Of a stretch of DNA of 64,000 bases, positions 51,008 to 59,735 are shown piece by piece; within the stretch, counting starts at the first letter, position 1; every line of letters starts with the position of its first letter. Below the pieces are notes generated by a model that saw nothing but the letters and a program-made list of their open reading frames with translations, ran no database searches and was not told the origin of the DNA. Origin of the DNA: Sphingomonas sp. LaA6.9. GTDB lineage: Bacteria; Pseudomonadota; Alphaproteobacteria; Sphingomonadales; Sphingomonadaceae. The DNA is taken from assembly GCF_022601895.1 (NCBI RefSeq), contig NZ_JAKVIO010000014.1:1-64000 (forward strand), written 5' to 3'. The translations under genes were made by a program, and so were the position numbers.

Positions 51008-51751
51008 CTATTTCGACATAGCCAGCGCCACGGCGTCGGGACCGGCAGGGAACCGGAGGCACCCGGACTCGTCATTTGCCGCTACCCACACAACCTCGGC
51101 CACGTCGGCCTCCGTCGTCACAGCAGCCGGCTGCGCAAAGGACTCGAGAACCGACCCCGCAAATGGCGCATAGGCCTCCGGTATCATCGCTTCGACGGGC
51201 ATGGTCGTGTTCTGGGCGAAACGCGTTGTCGGACCGTAGCCCGGTTCGACCAGCCTGACGCGCACATTGAAGCCCTGGAGCTCGTGCGCCAGCGATCCGG
51301 TGAATCCTTCGATGGCCATCTTGCTCGCGGTGTAGACCGCAACGAGCGGCATCGGGGCCAGCGTGACGCTGGAGGTCACGTTCACCACCGTGCCTGACTT
51401 GCGCGCGCGAAACTGAGGCAGCACCGCCTGCGTCATCGCCATCACGCCGAAGGTGTTGGTCTCAAAGACCTCGCGCGCCCTGTCCATCGGCGTTGCTTCG
51501 AAGGCACCGAACAACCCGACGCCGGCATTGTTGACGAGCACGTCGATGGGGCCACTCGCTTCGAGCGCTGCGGCGATGCTCGCGGGATTGGTGACGTCGA
51601 GCGCCACTACCCGCATCCGCTCCGATCGCGGCAGGACGTCAGCGCGTGGCGTACGCATCGTCGCAATGACGTTCCAGCCTCGCTCATAGAAGTGACGCGC
51701 GGTCTCGAGGCCGTAACCCGACGAGCATCCGGTGATGAGTACGGTCTTCAT
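51008..51751 (-). CDS. short-chain dehydrogenase/reductase next to an AraC regulator
   Basis: A 247-residue classical SDR with GCSSGYGLE (8-16), VLVNNAGVGLFGAFE, catalytic Ser in VNVTSSVTLAPMPLV and YTASK (Tyr and Lys). The substrate is unknown. The start MKTVLITG at 51751 is the typical SDR N terminus; the frame is open further upstream but would cross the regulator's operator. The divergent AraC gene and the inverted repeat between them suggest it is the regulated target. Confidence 0.9.
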   Translation of the reverse strand: MKTVLITGCSSGYGLETARHFYERGWNVIATMRTPRADVLPRSERMRVVALDVTNPASIAAALEASGPIDVLVNNAGVGLFGAFEATPMDRAREVFETNTFGVMAMTQAVLPQFRARKSGTVVNVTSSVTLAPMPLVAVYTASKMAIEGFTGSLAHELQGFNVRVRLVEPGYGPTTRFAQNTTMPVEAMIPEAYAPFAGSVLESFAQPAAVTTEADVAEVVWVAANDESGCLRFPAGPDAVALAMSK

Positions 51752-51801
51752 GCTGCTATCCTCAATGGTTTCGATGACGCCAGCATAGCGACAGCGCAAC
51801 C

Positions 51802-51845
51802 GGACTATCCATAATTGAAAATCCAAATTTTATTCGCCATAGTCC
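51802..51845. promoter_or_regulatory. inverted-repeat operator between SDR and AraC genes
   Basis: GGACTAT (51802-51808) and ATAGTCC (51839-51845) are perfect inverted copies 30 bases apart, in an AT-rich region that also contains AAAATCCAAATTTT. The right arm lies four bases before the AraC ATG, so binding there could repress the regulator itself. Confidence 0.55.
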
Positions 51846-51849
51846 TGAT

Positions 51850-52776
51850 ATGGTAGATCCGCTGTCCGAAGTGATCGCGCTGCTCCAGCCGCGTGCGGTG
51901 TTCACCAAGGGCATCAGCGGGGCTGGCCGCTGGGGCGTTCGCTATTCCGATTTTGGCCAGCCCAGCTTCTGCGCGGTCACCGAGGGCCGCTGCCTTCTCG
52001 TCGTCGACGGCCATGCCCCCCTCACACTCGAGGCCGGCGACTTCGTTCTCCTGCCCGCAACGCCCGGCTTCGCCTTGTCGGGCTTCGAGCCGGTCACGCC
52101 TCAATTCATTGATCCGAAGATGGCGGCGGGAGCCACGGATGAGGTTCGCCATGGAACACCCGACGGCGATCCCGACGCGCGTCTGCTCGGCGGCTACTTC
52201 GTCTTCGACTCGCCCGACGCGGAGCTGCTGGTTTCGCTGCTTCCGTCGGTGGTGCACATCCACGGTGCCGAACGCCTTTCGATACTTGTCCGGCTCGTTC
52301 GCGACGAAGCCGCCGAACAGAGGCCGGGTCGTGACCTCGTGCTCTCACGTCTTGTCGAAGTGCTTCTCATCGAGGCGCTCAGGGCGACGCAGGGCGGTGG
52401 CGCACCTCCCGGGCTCCTGCGCGGATTGGGCGATGCAAGACTGGCGGCAGCGATCCGGCAGATGCACGCGAACCCCGCGAAACAGTGGACTATAGCCGAT
52501 CTCGCGAGAGAATCCGCACTTTCGCGCTCCGCATTCTTCGACCGCTTCACGCGCGCCCTCGGCCTGCCGCCGATGGAGTATCTCCTCGCCTGGCGCATGG
52601 CGATTGCGAAGGATCTGCTCCGTCGCCAGCAACTCGGGGTTGCCGAAATCGCCGAACGCATCGGCTATGGCTCGGCAAGCGCCTTCAGCACCGCGTTCAG
52701 CCGGTATGCGGGGCAACCGCCCGGTCGCTATGCACGGGCGCACGGCCACGCAGCTGCCTTTGCAGAATCAGCCTGA
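51850..52776 (+). CDS. AraC-family transcriptional regulator with cupin domain
   Basis: A 308-residue activator. The N-terminal cupin_6-type sensor (about 15-180; FTKGISGAGRWGVRY, CLLVVDGHAPLTLEAGDFVL) is followed by a C-terminal double HTH (about 205-300; WTIADLARESALSRSAFFDRF, GVAEIAERIGYGSASAFSTAFS, and a final GQPPGRYA). Members of this group commonly regulate divergent oxidoreductase genes, as here. The ATG at 51850 has little ribosome-binding sequence. Confidence 0.9.
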   Translation: MVDPLSEVIALLQPRAVFTKGISGAGRWGVRYSDFGQPSFCAVTEGRCLLVVDGHAPLTLEAGDFVLLPATPGFALSGFEPVTPQFIDPKMAAGATDEVRHGTPDGDPDARLLGGYFVFDSPDAELLVSLLPSVVHIHGAERLSILVRLVRDEAAEQRPGRDLVLSRLVEVLLIEALRATQGGGAPPGLLRGLGDARLAAAIRQMHANPAKQWTIADLARESALSRSAFFDRFTRALGLPPMEYLLAWRMAIAKDLLRRQQLGVAEIAERIGYGSASAFSTAFSRYAGQPPGRYARAHGHAAAFAESA

Positions 52777-52843
52777 AATTGACGGATTATCCCGCGCAGC
52801 CATGCGCAGCCGCATATGCCTGACGACGTCGCGTACTTCATAA

Positions 52844-52920
52844 TGGTGCGCCCGACAGGATTCGAACCTGTGGCCCCCAGATTAGGAATCTGATGCTCTA
52901 TCCTGCTGAGCTACGGGCGC
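52844..52920 (-). tRNA. tRNA-Arg (CCT)
   Basis: A 77-base cloverleaf: acceptor GCGCCCG/CGGGCGC, D arm TAGCTCAGCAGGATAGAGC, anticodon loop TTCCTAA giving anticodon CCT, T arm ACAGGTTCGAATCCTGT, discriminator A and encoded CCA. Confidence 0.94.
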
Positions 52921-52955
52921 TCCGTCACGCTGGTTAGGGCGACCGGCGCGCCGGG

Positions 52956-53408
52956 TCAATTGCGCGCTGCAGGCGGCACGACGGGAAACGGCAGTGGCGC
53001 GACCTCGACGCCTTCGTCGACCAGCGCACGCGCCTGTTCAGCCGTCGCCTCGCCGTGAATGGTGCGCTGCTCTGTTTCGCCCAGATGCATAGCGCGCGCC
53101 TCGTTGGCAAAATCCTTGCCCACCCAATGCGAATCCTTGAGCGCTGCGGCTTGCGCGCGTGCGAGCGCCTCGAGCGCAGCCTTCATCTGCTCGGGCGCGG
53201 GAGTTGCGAGTTGCCTGATTTCCGTGCCACCGCGATTGCCTTTGGGTGCCACATTGGGCGCCATCACGGCCTTGCTCACATCCGCATCGCCACAAAGCGG
53301 ACAGGCTATCAGCCTGCGCGCACGCTGATCCTCATAATCGGCGCTCGACCCGAACCAGGATTCAAAAACATGACCCGATGACGCGCAGCGCAGATCGAAG
53401 ACGATCAT
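52956..53408 (-). CDS. DUF1178 family protein
   Basis: A 150-residue cytoplasmic protein of the DUF1178 family: MIVFDLRCASSGHVFESWFG at the N terminus, a CxxC pair (IACPLCGD, about 35-42) that may bind zinc with the earlier Cys, and the conserved HWVGKDFANEARAMHLGE...RTIHGEAT segment. The function is unknown. It overlaps the upstream nitrilase-like gene by four bases and is last in the comF-grxC-nitrilase group, a conserved alphaproteobacterial order. Confidence 0.9.
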   Translation of the reverse strand: MIVFDLRCASSGHVFESWFGSSADYEDQRARRLIACPLCGDADVSKAVMAPNVAPKGNRGGTEIRQLATPAPEQMKAALEALARAQAAALKDSHWVGKDFANEARAMHLGETEQRTIHGEATAEQARALVDEGVEVAPLPFPVVPPAARN

Positions 53409-54235
53409 CTGCGCTCTTCCGGCGCAGGGATCGGCCGCCTGTGGGCCAATACCGGGATACGCGTGCGCACATCATCAAGGCGAGCGAGATCGAGGTCGGC
53501 GAATGCGAGCCCCGCACCCTCACCCATGTCGAGCAGGACCTCTCCCCACGGGTCTATGACGAGCGAATGGCCATAGGTCTCGCGCCCGTCCTCATGCGTC
53601 CCCGATTGCGCTGCAGCGATGACAAAACATGCCGATTCGATCGCACGCGCGCGGAGAAGCGTGTGCCAGTGCGCGCGCCCCGTCGGCACCGTGAATGCCG
53701 CGGGAACGGTCAGAATCTTGGCTCCGCCCCCGGAAAGCTGGCGGTAAAGCTCCGAAAAACGCAGATCATAGCAAACCGAAAGGCCGATCGGCGCCCATGG
53801 CGTCTCCACCACGACGCTACGCTCTCCGGGCGCATAGGCCGCCGACTCGCGCCAACTCTCGCCGGTGGGCAGATCGACATCGAACAGGTGCATCTTGTCG
53901 TAGTGCGCACGGATCACGCCAGTATCGTCGATCACAAGCCCGCGATTGACGAGGCGGCCGTCCGCGCGTTCACCCTTCAACGCGAGCGAACCGATGTGAA
54001 CCCATAGCCCCACTTCGGCGGCTGCAGCGCGGACCGCCGCCAGCACAACATCCGAATCAGTATCCTTCAGATTAGCAGCGGCGCGTTCGCGATTACTATC
54101 GAGCAGCCCCGACATTTCGGGCGTGAACAGCATGTCCGCTCCGGCCGCACGCGCATCCCGGATGGCGGCAACGACAGTCGCGGCATTTTGTGCGGGATCG
54201 ACCCCGCTGGTCATCTGCAGAATGGCAACGCGCAT
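53405..54235 (-). CDS. carbon-nitrogen hydrolase (nitrilase superfamily, Nit2-like)
   Basis: A 276-residue amidase of the nitrilase superfamily. The catalytic triad is visible as Glu (FTPEMSG), Lys (YDKMHLFDVDL) and Cys (GLSVCYDLRFSELY). The body resembles the Nit1/Nit2 branch, which hydrolyses deaminated glutathione or omega-amides. It is thus a probable metabolite-repair enzyme, in keeping with the glutaredoxin gene next door. The ATG at 54235 (MRVAILQMTS) is 13 bases after grxC. Confidence 0.92.
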   Translation of the reverse strand: MRVAILQMTSGVDPAQNAATVVAAIRDARAAGADMLFTPEMSGLLDSNRERAAANLKDTDSDVVLAAVRAAAAEVGLWVHIGSLALKGERADGRLVNRGLVIDDTGVIRAHYDKMHLFDVDLPTGESWRESAAYAPGERSVVVETPWAPIGLSVCYDLRFSELYRQLSGGGAKILTVPAAFTVPTGRAHWHTLLRARAIESACFVIAAAQSGTHEDGRETYGHSLVIDPWGEVLLDMGEGAGLAFADLDLARLDDVRTRIPVLAHRRPIPAPEERR

Positions 54236-54248
54236 GGCTGGTTTCCGG

Positions 54249-54506
54249 TTAGCCTTCGAGCAAAGGATCGAGCTTGCCCGCAGCCTCGAGCGCGGCCAGA
54301 TCGTCGGATCCGCCGATATGACGGCCGTCGATGAAGATCTGGGGCACCGTGGTGCGACCATTTGCGCGCTGGATCATTTCGACGCGCTGCGGGCCGCCCA
54401 TGCTGATGTCATATTCCTCGAATTCCGCGCCCTTGGCACTGAGCAGCGCCTTGGCCCGCGTGCAATAGCCGCAGAGGAACTTGGTATATATCTCGATCTT
54501 CGCCAT
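54249..54506 (-). CDS. grxC: glutaredoxin 3
   Basis: An 85-residue dithiol glutaredoxin with the active site FLCGYCTRAKALL (Cys11 and Cys14 approximately), TVPQIFIDG with the cis-proline, and GGSDDLAALE for glutathione binding. It reduces protein disulfides and glutathione mixed disulfides. The start MAKIEIYTK (54506) gives the usual length. Confidence 0.95.
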   Translation of the reverse strand: MAKIEIYTKFLCGYCTRAKALLSAKGAEFEEYDISMGGPQRVEMIQRANGRTTVPQIFIDGRHIGGSDDLAALEAAGKLDPLLEG

Positions 54507-54555
54507 TCTTCGGTGCTTTCCTTCACCCCCGAGGTGAGTTCGCAAAGCGACAAAG

Positions 54556-55287
54556 TCAATATTCGTCGTTGAGGACGCGAGCCCAGCAGAGCACGATCAC
54601 GCGCGCAGCGCCCGCCCGCTTGAGCGCCGCGGCGCAGCCATTAGCGGTCGCGCCGCTCGTGTGGACGTCATCGACAAGCCAGACCGTCTTGCCTGCCACG
54701 AGGCCGCGTTCGCGCGGCGCGACCGCAAAAGCGCCCCGGACGGCCCTGGCCCTCGCCCGTGCGCCAAGGCCGCGCAATACCGGCGTCGCGCGTTTGCGGA
54801 CGAGCACATCTGTAGACAGGGGAATGCCCGTGCGTCGCGCGAGCGCACGCGCGATCAGCGCCGATTGGTTGTATCCCCGCGACCAGAGCCGCCAGCGATG
54901 GAGCGGGACGGGTATCAGCAGATCGTCGCCAAGCGGCTCCAGATGGCGTTGCAGCAAGCTTGCGATGATTTCCGCCATCGCCGGGCGCGCGCCATATTTG
55001 AGCTTGAGCACAATCCCGCGCGCGGCCTCGCCATAAGCGACGGATGCCCGCACGCCATCATGCGCGGGCGGCTCGGCCAGGCATCGCCCGCACAGGAGTC
55101 CTTCCTGCTCCGCACTGCCGAGCGGAATTCCGCACGCCCCGCAGCCGGCGGTCGTCAGAAAGTCGAGAGCGCCCCAGCAATCGAGGCAGAAGCGCAGGTC
55201 GCCCTCCACCACCGCCCCGCATCCCGGGCAACGCGGCGGCAGCGCGAAATCGGCCACCGATCGTAAAAGTCGCAACCCCGCCCTCAT
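54556..55287 (-). CDS. comF: ComF family protein (phosphoribosyltransferase-like)
   Basis: A 243-residue ComF/GntX protein. An N-terminal zinc-ribbon with repeated CxxC (CPGCG, CLDC, CGACG, CGRC, about 20-69) is followed by a PRTase-like domain with IPVPLHRWRLWSRGYNQSAL and the PRPP loop VWLVDDVHTSGATANG (about 202-217). In competent bacteria ComF supports single-stranded DNA uptake; elsewhere the role is unclear. The start at 55287 is preferred over upstream in-frame starts because these would run into the divergent methyltransferase gene. Confidence 0.92.
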   Translation of the reverse strand: MRAGLRLLRSVADFALPPRCPGCGAVVEGDLRFCLDCWGALDFLTTAGCGACGIPLGSAEQEGLLCGRCLAEPPAHDGVRASVAYGEAARGIVLKLKYGARPAMAEIIASLLQRHLEPLGDDLLIPVPLHRWRLWSRGYNQSALIARALARRTGIPLSTDVLVRKRATPVLRGLGARARARAVRGAFAVAPRERGLVAGKTVWLVDDVHTSGATANGCAAALKRAGAARVIVLCWARVLNDEY

Positions 55288-55330
55288 GTGACCCTTGTCC
55301 AACGCGTCGCGGCGATGCACAAGCCGCCGC

Positions 55331-56188
55331 GTGCAGCCACCCGAAATCTTCGACCGCGCGCTACGCCGTCTGCGCCGTGATCGCGCAGCCCACGGCTTTG
55401 CCGCGCATGATTTCCTGCGCGCGCACATGATCGAGGAGATTCTGGATCGGCTCGACAGCGTAAAGCGCAACTTCAATCGGGCGCTCGATCTCGGGGCAAG
55501 CGACGGTGCGCTTGGAGATGCGTTGAAGGCGCGCGGTATCGCGGTGGTTTCGGCCGACGCGGGCGGCGTCTTCGCGCGACGCACCGGCGGCGTGCAATGC
55601 GACGAGGATCGCCTGCCCTTCGCCGACGGCAGCTTCGACCTTGTCGTGCAGGCCGGCGGGCTGGAGAGCATCAATGACGTTCCGGGCGCACTCACGCTTG
55701 CCCGCCGCGCGCTGAAGCCTGACGGACTCTATCTCGGCGCATTTGCGGGCAGCGGCAGCCTGTCCGCGCTCAAGGCGGCGATGCTCACCGCCGACATGGC
55801 AGTGGGCGATTCGCTTCATGCACGGATCCATCCCCAGATCGACGTGCGCTCGGCAGGCGACCTGCTCTCACGTGCCGGTTTTGCGCTGCCGGTTGCGGAT
55901 ACTGCACGGCTCACGGTGCGCTATCGCGATCTGTTCAGTCTTCTGTCCGATGTGAGGGGCATGGGCGCGACCAATGTACTGCGCGGCGAACGTGCGCCCA
56001 TCACGCGAGGCTGGCTCGCAGCGGCGGCGGAGGCTTTCGCGACGCATGCCGACCCGGATGGCAAGGTTGCCGAGCGGTTCGAGATAATATGCCTGACCGG
56101 CTGGGCCCCTTCCGCCGATCAGCCAAGGCCCGCGCGGCGCGGCAGCGCGACCACCTCGCTCGCTACGGCGCTCAAGCCCAGGCGCTAG
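55331..56188 (+). CDS. SAM-dependent methyltransferase (NDUFAF5/BioC-like)
   Basis: A 285-residue class I methyltransferase with ALDLGASDGALGDAL (SAM motif I, about 51-65), LPFADGSFDLVVQAGGLESIND (motif III region) and ALKPDGLYLGAF. The N-terminal PPEIFDRALRRLRRDRAAH resembles the BioC/NDUFAF5-type proteins near comF in alphaproteobacteria; the mitochondrial homologue acts in complex I assembly. The start is GTG at 55331; the family N terminus begins there. It is divergent from comF with a 43-base gap. Confidence 0.85.
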   Translation: MQPPEIFDRALRRLRRDRAAHGFAAHDFLRAHMIEEILDRLDSVKRNFNRALDLGASDGALGDALKARGIAVVSADAGGVFARRTGGVQCDEDRLPFADGSFDLVVQAGGLESINDVPGALTLARRALKPDGLYLGAFAGSGSLSALKAAMLTADMAVGDSLHARIHPQIDVRSAGDLLSRAGFALPVADTARLTVRYRDLFSLLSDVRGMGATNVLRGERAPITRGWLAAAAEAFATHADPDGKVAERFEIICLTGWAPSADQPRPARRGSATTSLATALKPRR

Positions 56189-56191
56189 GGG

Positions 56192-56590
56192 TCAGACGAG
56201 CGCTTCGAGCAATCCGATCAGCGGCTTGTCGGCCGGCGGCATGTCAAGCGCATGGAGTTCCAGCGGCCGTACCCATTTGATCCCGTCCGAATCGAGCGCG
56301 GCGGGAATGCCTCGCCACTTGCGACAGACATAGAGCAACAGGACGAGGTGGCGCTCGCCGAGCGCCTCGCTCGCAAAGCCTGCAGGCGCAAGACACGCCG
56401 CCTCGGTCTCTATCCCCAGTTCCTCACGCAATTCGCGGATCAACGCATGTTCGGGGGTTTCACCGGGCTCCACCTTTCCTCCGGGAAATTCCCACAAGCC
56501 CGCCATGGAACGATGGTGGCTGCGCTGCTGGACGAGCACCCTGCCGTCGCGATCGACGAGCGCGGCGGCGGTTACAAACAGGATATTCAT
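56192..56590 (-). CDS. mutT: Nudix hydrolase, MutT type (8-oxo-dGTP diphosphatase)
   Basis: A 132-residue Nudix enzyme. The Nudix box reads GGKVEPGETPEHALIRELRE followed by ELGI (about 36-59), matching GX5EX7REUXEEXGU. The N-terminal VTAAALVDRDGRVLVQQR and WEFPG are typical of MutT, which removes 8-oxo-dGTP from the nucleotide pool. The start MNILFVTAA (56590) is preferred to the upstream MLVSKKG. It converges with the methyltransferase, three bases apart. Confidence 0.93.
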   Translation of the reverse strand: MNILFVTAAALVDRDGRVLVQQRSHHRSMAGLWEFPGGKVEPGETPEHALIRELREELGIETEAACLAPAGFASEALGERHLVLLLYVCRKWRGIPAALDSDGIKWVRPLELHALDMPPADKPLIGLLEALV

Positions 56591-56672
56591 GGAGGTGCCC
56601 TTTTTGGAAACTAGCAATTTGTTAACGCCTCAACCCGCATAACCCGGAATTCCAGGGAACAGGAATATCAAG

Positions 56673-56855
56673 ATGAAGCGAATTCTGGAGAAATTCGCCA
56701 GTCTAACCGCGGATAGCGGGGCGGCCACGGCGGTCGAATACAGCCTTATTGCGTCACTCATCGTGATCGCGATGATCGGCGCGCTCAACGCATTGACTGC
56801 GCGTACCAGCGAGATGTGGCAGTTTGTTGCCGACGTCTCCAATTCCGTAATGTGA
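56673..56855 (+). CDS. flp: Flp/Fap-type pilin-like protein 1
   Basis: A 60-residue type IVb pilin-like protein: leader MKRILEKFASLTADSGAA, then TAVEYSLIASLIVIAMIGAL, the Flp hydrophobic stretch with a Glu-Tyr pair. Cleavage by a TadV-type peptidase would leave a very short mature pilin. It is followed by a second, similar pilin gene. No tad assembly genes are in the window. Confidence 0.85.
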   Translation: MKRILEKFASLTADSGAATAVEYSLIASLIVIAMIGALNALTARTSEMWQFVADVSNSVM

Positions 56856-56860
56856 TTTTG

Positions 56861-56880
56861 CGCGCCATTGACGTGGCGCG
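56861..56880 (+). terminator. hairpin between the two Flp pilin genes
   Basis: CGCGCCA (56861-56867) pairs with TGGCGCG (56874-56880) around TTGACG, followed by the AT-rich AATAATTATT. It could end the first pilin mRNA or separate the expression levels of the two pilins. Confidence 0.5.
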
Positions 56881-56995
56881 AATAATTATTCTGTCCGTTT
56901 ACGCTTTGGCAAGTTTCACAACGTAAACCGGCAGTGTCGATCCAGTAAATTCCGGGTCGACCGGGAAAGTGAAGTTGGAACCAAGGAGACCGGTT

Positions 56996-57163
56996 ATGAA
57001 ATTCTTCAAGAAGATGCTCCGCGACAGCAAGGCCGCGACTGCCATCGAATACGGCCTGATCGCCGCTCTCATCGCGGTTGCTGGCGTTTCGGCGTTCCAG
57101 GTGCTCGGCACTCAGATCAGCACCACGATGAACAACGCCGCTGACAAGATGAAGACCTCGTAA
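56996..57163 (+). CDS. flp: Flp/Fap-type pilin-like protein 2
   Basis: A 55-residue Flp pilin: leader MKFFKKMLRDSKAA, then TAIEYGLIAALIAVAGVSAF, the canonical Flp signature with a GLIAA core, and a short polar C terminus. CAAGGAG lies about 15 bases before the ATG at 56996; an in-frame ATG upstream (56969) is less likely. It is closer to the Flp consensus than the first copy and is followed by a strong terminator. Confidence 0.9.
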   Translation: MKFFKKMLRDSKAATAIEYGLIAALIAVAGVSAFQVLGTQISTTMNNAADKMKTS

Positions 57164-57200
57164 TTCCGACTACGTCGTTACGACGACGATTGGAATGCTG

Positions 57201-57230
57201 ACGGGCGGGGACGATGTCTCCGCCCGTTTT
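57201..57230 (+). terminator. intrinsic terminator after the second Flp pilin
   Basis: ACGGGCGG (57201-57208) pairs with CCGCCCGT (57220-57227), with additional GAC/GTC pairing inside, followed by TTTTG. It lies 37 bases after the pilin stop and just before the convergent M48 gene. Confidence 0.85.
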
Positions 57231-57241
57231 GCGTTGTCCTT

Positions 57242-58699
57242 TCAGTATGTGACGATCTTGACCCGCTGGCCCGCGCTGAGCTGCGCGTTGGCCTGAAGCG
57301 CATTGAGCACCAGGAAGCGCTCGAGCTGGTAATCCGGATAGGCCATCCGTGCGGCGAAGGTCTGCGGCGTCTGCCCCGCCTGAACCGTCACCACCTGCAC
57401 CCGGCGCGGCTTGACCGCAGCCACCTCCGAAGCGTTCAAGCGTCGCACGCTGCGATACATCGGCTCGAACACGCGGGCGTTGTTCACGGGTGTGATCGCG
57501 ACGAAGTGATACGCCGTGCGCGCATCGAACTGATAAGCGAACACCGTCACCGCCACCTGCCCCGATTGCGTGTTGGCCTGCGCGATCGCATAGGCGGCAT
57601 CCAGTCCGTTGACCTGGGTCCGCTGGATTTCGCCATAGCGGACATTGCCATTTTGGCCGCCAACCGCACGAAATGCCGAATCGATATAGGATTCCAGATT
57701 GCCGTTAAACTGCGCACCCGTGAATTGCGCCTGTCCATTGGAGCCGGAGACCGAGACCGCGGTTGTGCCATTCGCCATGGAATAGCCCTGCGGCACGGTG
57801 AACATCAGCTTCAGGTCGGGATGCCGAAAACTGTTGCCCTCGATGATCCCCTGCTTCGGATCGTCGTCATAGAGCACGCCGTTGAGCGCGGTCAGGAACG
57901 CGTCGCGATTGCGCACCCCTCCCGCAGCAGTCGTCTTGCGCGCCTGATTGAGCGCGCGGGTCACGCGACTCGCGGGATCGGGGTGGGTGCTTGCCCATTC
58001 AGGCAGCGTGCGCGCCGCCCCGCCGCGCTGGCGCGCTTCGAGCGCGGTCTGGGCGGCAAGCGAGGCGAGCATCGTCGAAGACGCCGTGGAATCATAGCCC
58101 GCGCGCGCCAGATACTGGATGCCAAGGTCGTCGGCCTGATATTCCTGGCTGCGCGAGAAGCTCAGCGTCGCGAGTTGCGCGGCCTGCCCCACGCCTTGCT
58201 GGAGTAGCTGGCCGAGTCCCGAATTGCCCGCGACCGCGCCGACAAGCACCTGCCCCAGCACACCGAGGATAGAGTTGCGCTGTGCCGCGCTCTGCCGCTT
58301 TGCCGAATGCCGCGCGGCGACATGGCCGACCTCATGGCCCAGCACCGAAGCAAGCTCGGCCTCGTCGTTCATCAACCCCATCAGCTGGCGCGTCACATAG
58401 ACATAGCCGCCGGGGATTGCGAAAGCGTTGTTCACGGGCGAATTGAGCAGCGTGATCGTAAAGTCGCTCTGGCTGTTCGAAAGCCCAGACTGCACCGCGA
58501 TCTTTTGCCCGACGCGCGTCACGTAGGCGACCTGGTTGCCCGAATAGGCGCCGCCGAATTCCTGGAGCAGTTGCGGATGGGCCTGCGCCCCCTGCTGCTT
58601 GTCGCGCGCGGAAATCGATTGCGCCTGCTGTGCCTCGCCCGGCAATGCGAGACCCGCGCAGACCACAAGCGCCGCCGCCTGAAATACCCTCGTCTTCAC
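57242..58699 (-). CDS. exported M48-family metalloprotease with C-terminal LysM-like segment
   Basis: A 485-residue periplasmic zinc protease. It has a signal peptide ending LPGEA, then an M48 domain with NAFAIPGGYVYVTRQLM and the zinc-binding LGHEVGHVAARHSAKRQ (HExxH). The second half ends in a LysM-like module (VQAGQTPQTFAARM, LVLNALQANAQL). It resembles BepA/LoiP-type proteases that police outer-membrane assembly. The start is GTG at 58699, preceded by GAGGAGG at ideal spacing; the ATG 18 bases upstream is less well placed. Confidence 0.92.
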   Translation of the reverse strand: MKTRVFQAAALVVCAGLALPGEAQQAQSISARDKQQGAQAHPQLLQEFGGAYSGNQVAYVTRVGQKIAVQSGLSNSQSDFTITLLNSPVNNAFAIPGGYVYVTRQLMGLMNDEAELASVLGHEVGHVAARHSAKRQSAAQRNSILGVLGQVLVGAVAGNSGLGQLLQQGVGQAAQLATLSFSRSQEYQADDLGIQYLARAGYDSTASSTMLASLAAQTALEARQRGGAARTLPEWASTHPDPASRVTRALNQARKTTAAGGVRNRDAFLTALNGVLYDDDPKQGIIEGNSFRHPDLKLMFTVPQGYSMANGTTAVSVSGSNGQAQFTGAQFNGNLESYIDSAFRAVGGQNGNVRYGEIQRTQVNGLDAAYAIAQANTQSGQVAVTVFAYQFDARTAYHFVAITPVNNARVFEPMYRSVRRLNASEVAAVKPRRVQVVTVQAGQTPQTFAARMAYPDYQLERFLVLNALQANAQLSAGQRVKIVTY

Positions 58700-58776
58700 G
58701 AAACCTCCTCGAGCCACGGCTCCTAGTTTTCGTGATTCAACGGTCTGGAATCGGGACGGTTCCGTAACTTGTTGCG

Positions 58777-59724
58777 TCAGATGGCGCCGATAGCGAGAAA
58801 TTTCTCGCGACGCGCGCGGCGCACCTCATCACGCGACAGGGGGCGCAGTGAGTCGAGTTCCTGACCGATGGCGCTTCCCAGCGCAGCGATCGCCGCCGAC
58901 GGATCACGGTGTGCACCACCGATGGGCTCGGGGACGATACGGTCGATCACGCCCAGCCGGTGGAGATCGGCGGCGGTCACGCGCATGGCGTCCGCAGCGT
59001 CGCTCGCCTTCTCCGCAGTCCGCCAGAGGATCGAGGCGCAACCCTCCGGAGAGATCACTGCATAGACGGCATGTTCGAACATCAGTACGCGATTGGCCGC
59101 GGCCAGTGCGACGGCTCCACCCGACCCCCCCTCGCCCACGACAGCGGCGACCATCGGCACGCCGAGTTCGAGGCATTTTTCGGTCGACCGCGCGATTGCT
59201 TCGGCCTGCCCGCGTTCCTCGGCCTGCACGCCGGGAAAAGCGCCCGATGTGTCGACCAGCGTGACGACGGGAATGCCGAAACGGTCCGCGAGCTCCATCA
59301 GGCGGATCGCCTTGCGGTAGCCCTCCGGCTTGCCCATGCCGAAATTGTGCCTGAGCCTGCTGGCGGTATCGTCGCCCTTCTCATGGCCGATCACCATGAC
59401 GCGCCGGCCGTCGAGCCGCCCCAGACCACCGATGATCGCCTGATCGTCGGCAAAGGCGCGATCGCCCGCGAGCGGCATGAAATCGGGAAAAAGCCCCGCA
59501 ATATAATGCTTGAAATGCGGTCGCTCGGGATGACGCGCCACCTGCGTCTTCTGCCAGGGCGTCAGCTTTGCGTATGTTTCGTGGAGGAGCTTATCGGCCT
59601 TTGCCTGAAGCCGCGCGACATCGCCTTCGATATCGACGGTTCCGCTCTGCGCGGTTTCCCGCAGATCGGCAATGCGCGATTCGAGTTCGGCGATCGGTTT
59701 TTCAAAGTCGAGAAAGCTAACCAT
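58777..59724 (-). CDS. accA: acetyl-CoA carboxylase carboxyltransferase subunit alpha
   Basis: The alpha subunit of the carboxyltransferase that makes malonyl-CoA for fatty-acid synthesis; the beta subunit AccD is not in the window. The 315-residue product begins [17 protein letters not shown] and contains [36 protein letters not shown], and [11 protein letters not shown] (about 200-210) with [11 protein letters not shown]. It lies 11 bases after xerD, so the two are probably co-transcribed. Confidence 0.96.
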   Translation of the reverse strand: MVSFLDFEKPIAELESRIADLRETAQSGTVDIEGDVARLQAKADKLLHETYAKLTPWQKTQVARHPERPHFKHYIAGLFPDFMPLAGDRAFADDQAIIGGLGRLDGRRVMVIGHEKGDDTASRLRHNFGMGKPEGYRKAIRLMELADRFGIPVVTLVDTSGAFPGVQAEERGQAEAIARSTEKCLELGVPMVAAVVGEGGSGGAVALAAANRVLMFEHAVYAVISPEGCASILWRTAEKASDAADAMRVTAADLHRLGVIDRIVPEPIGGAHRDPSAAIAALGSAIGQELDSLRPLSRDEVRRARREKFLAIGAI

Positions 59725-59735
59725 CGGCACGCGGG

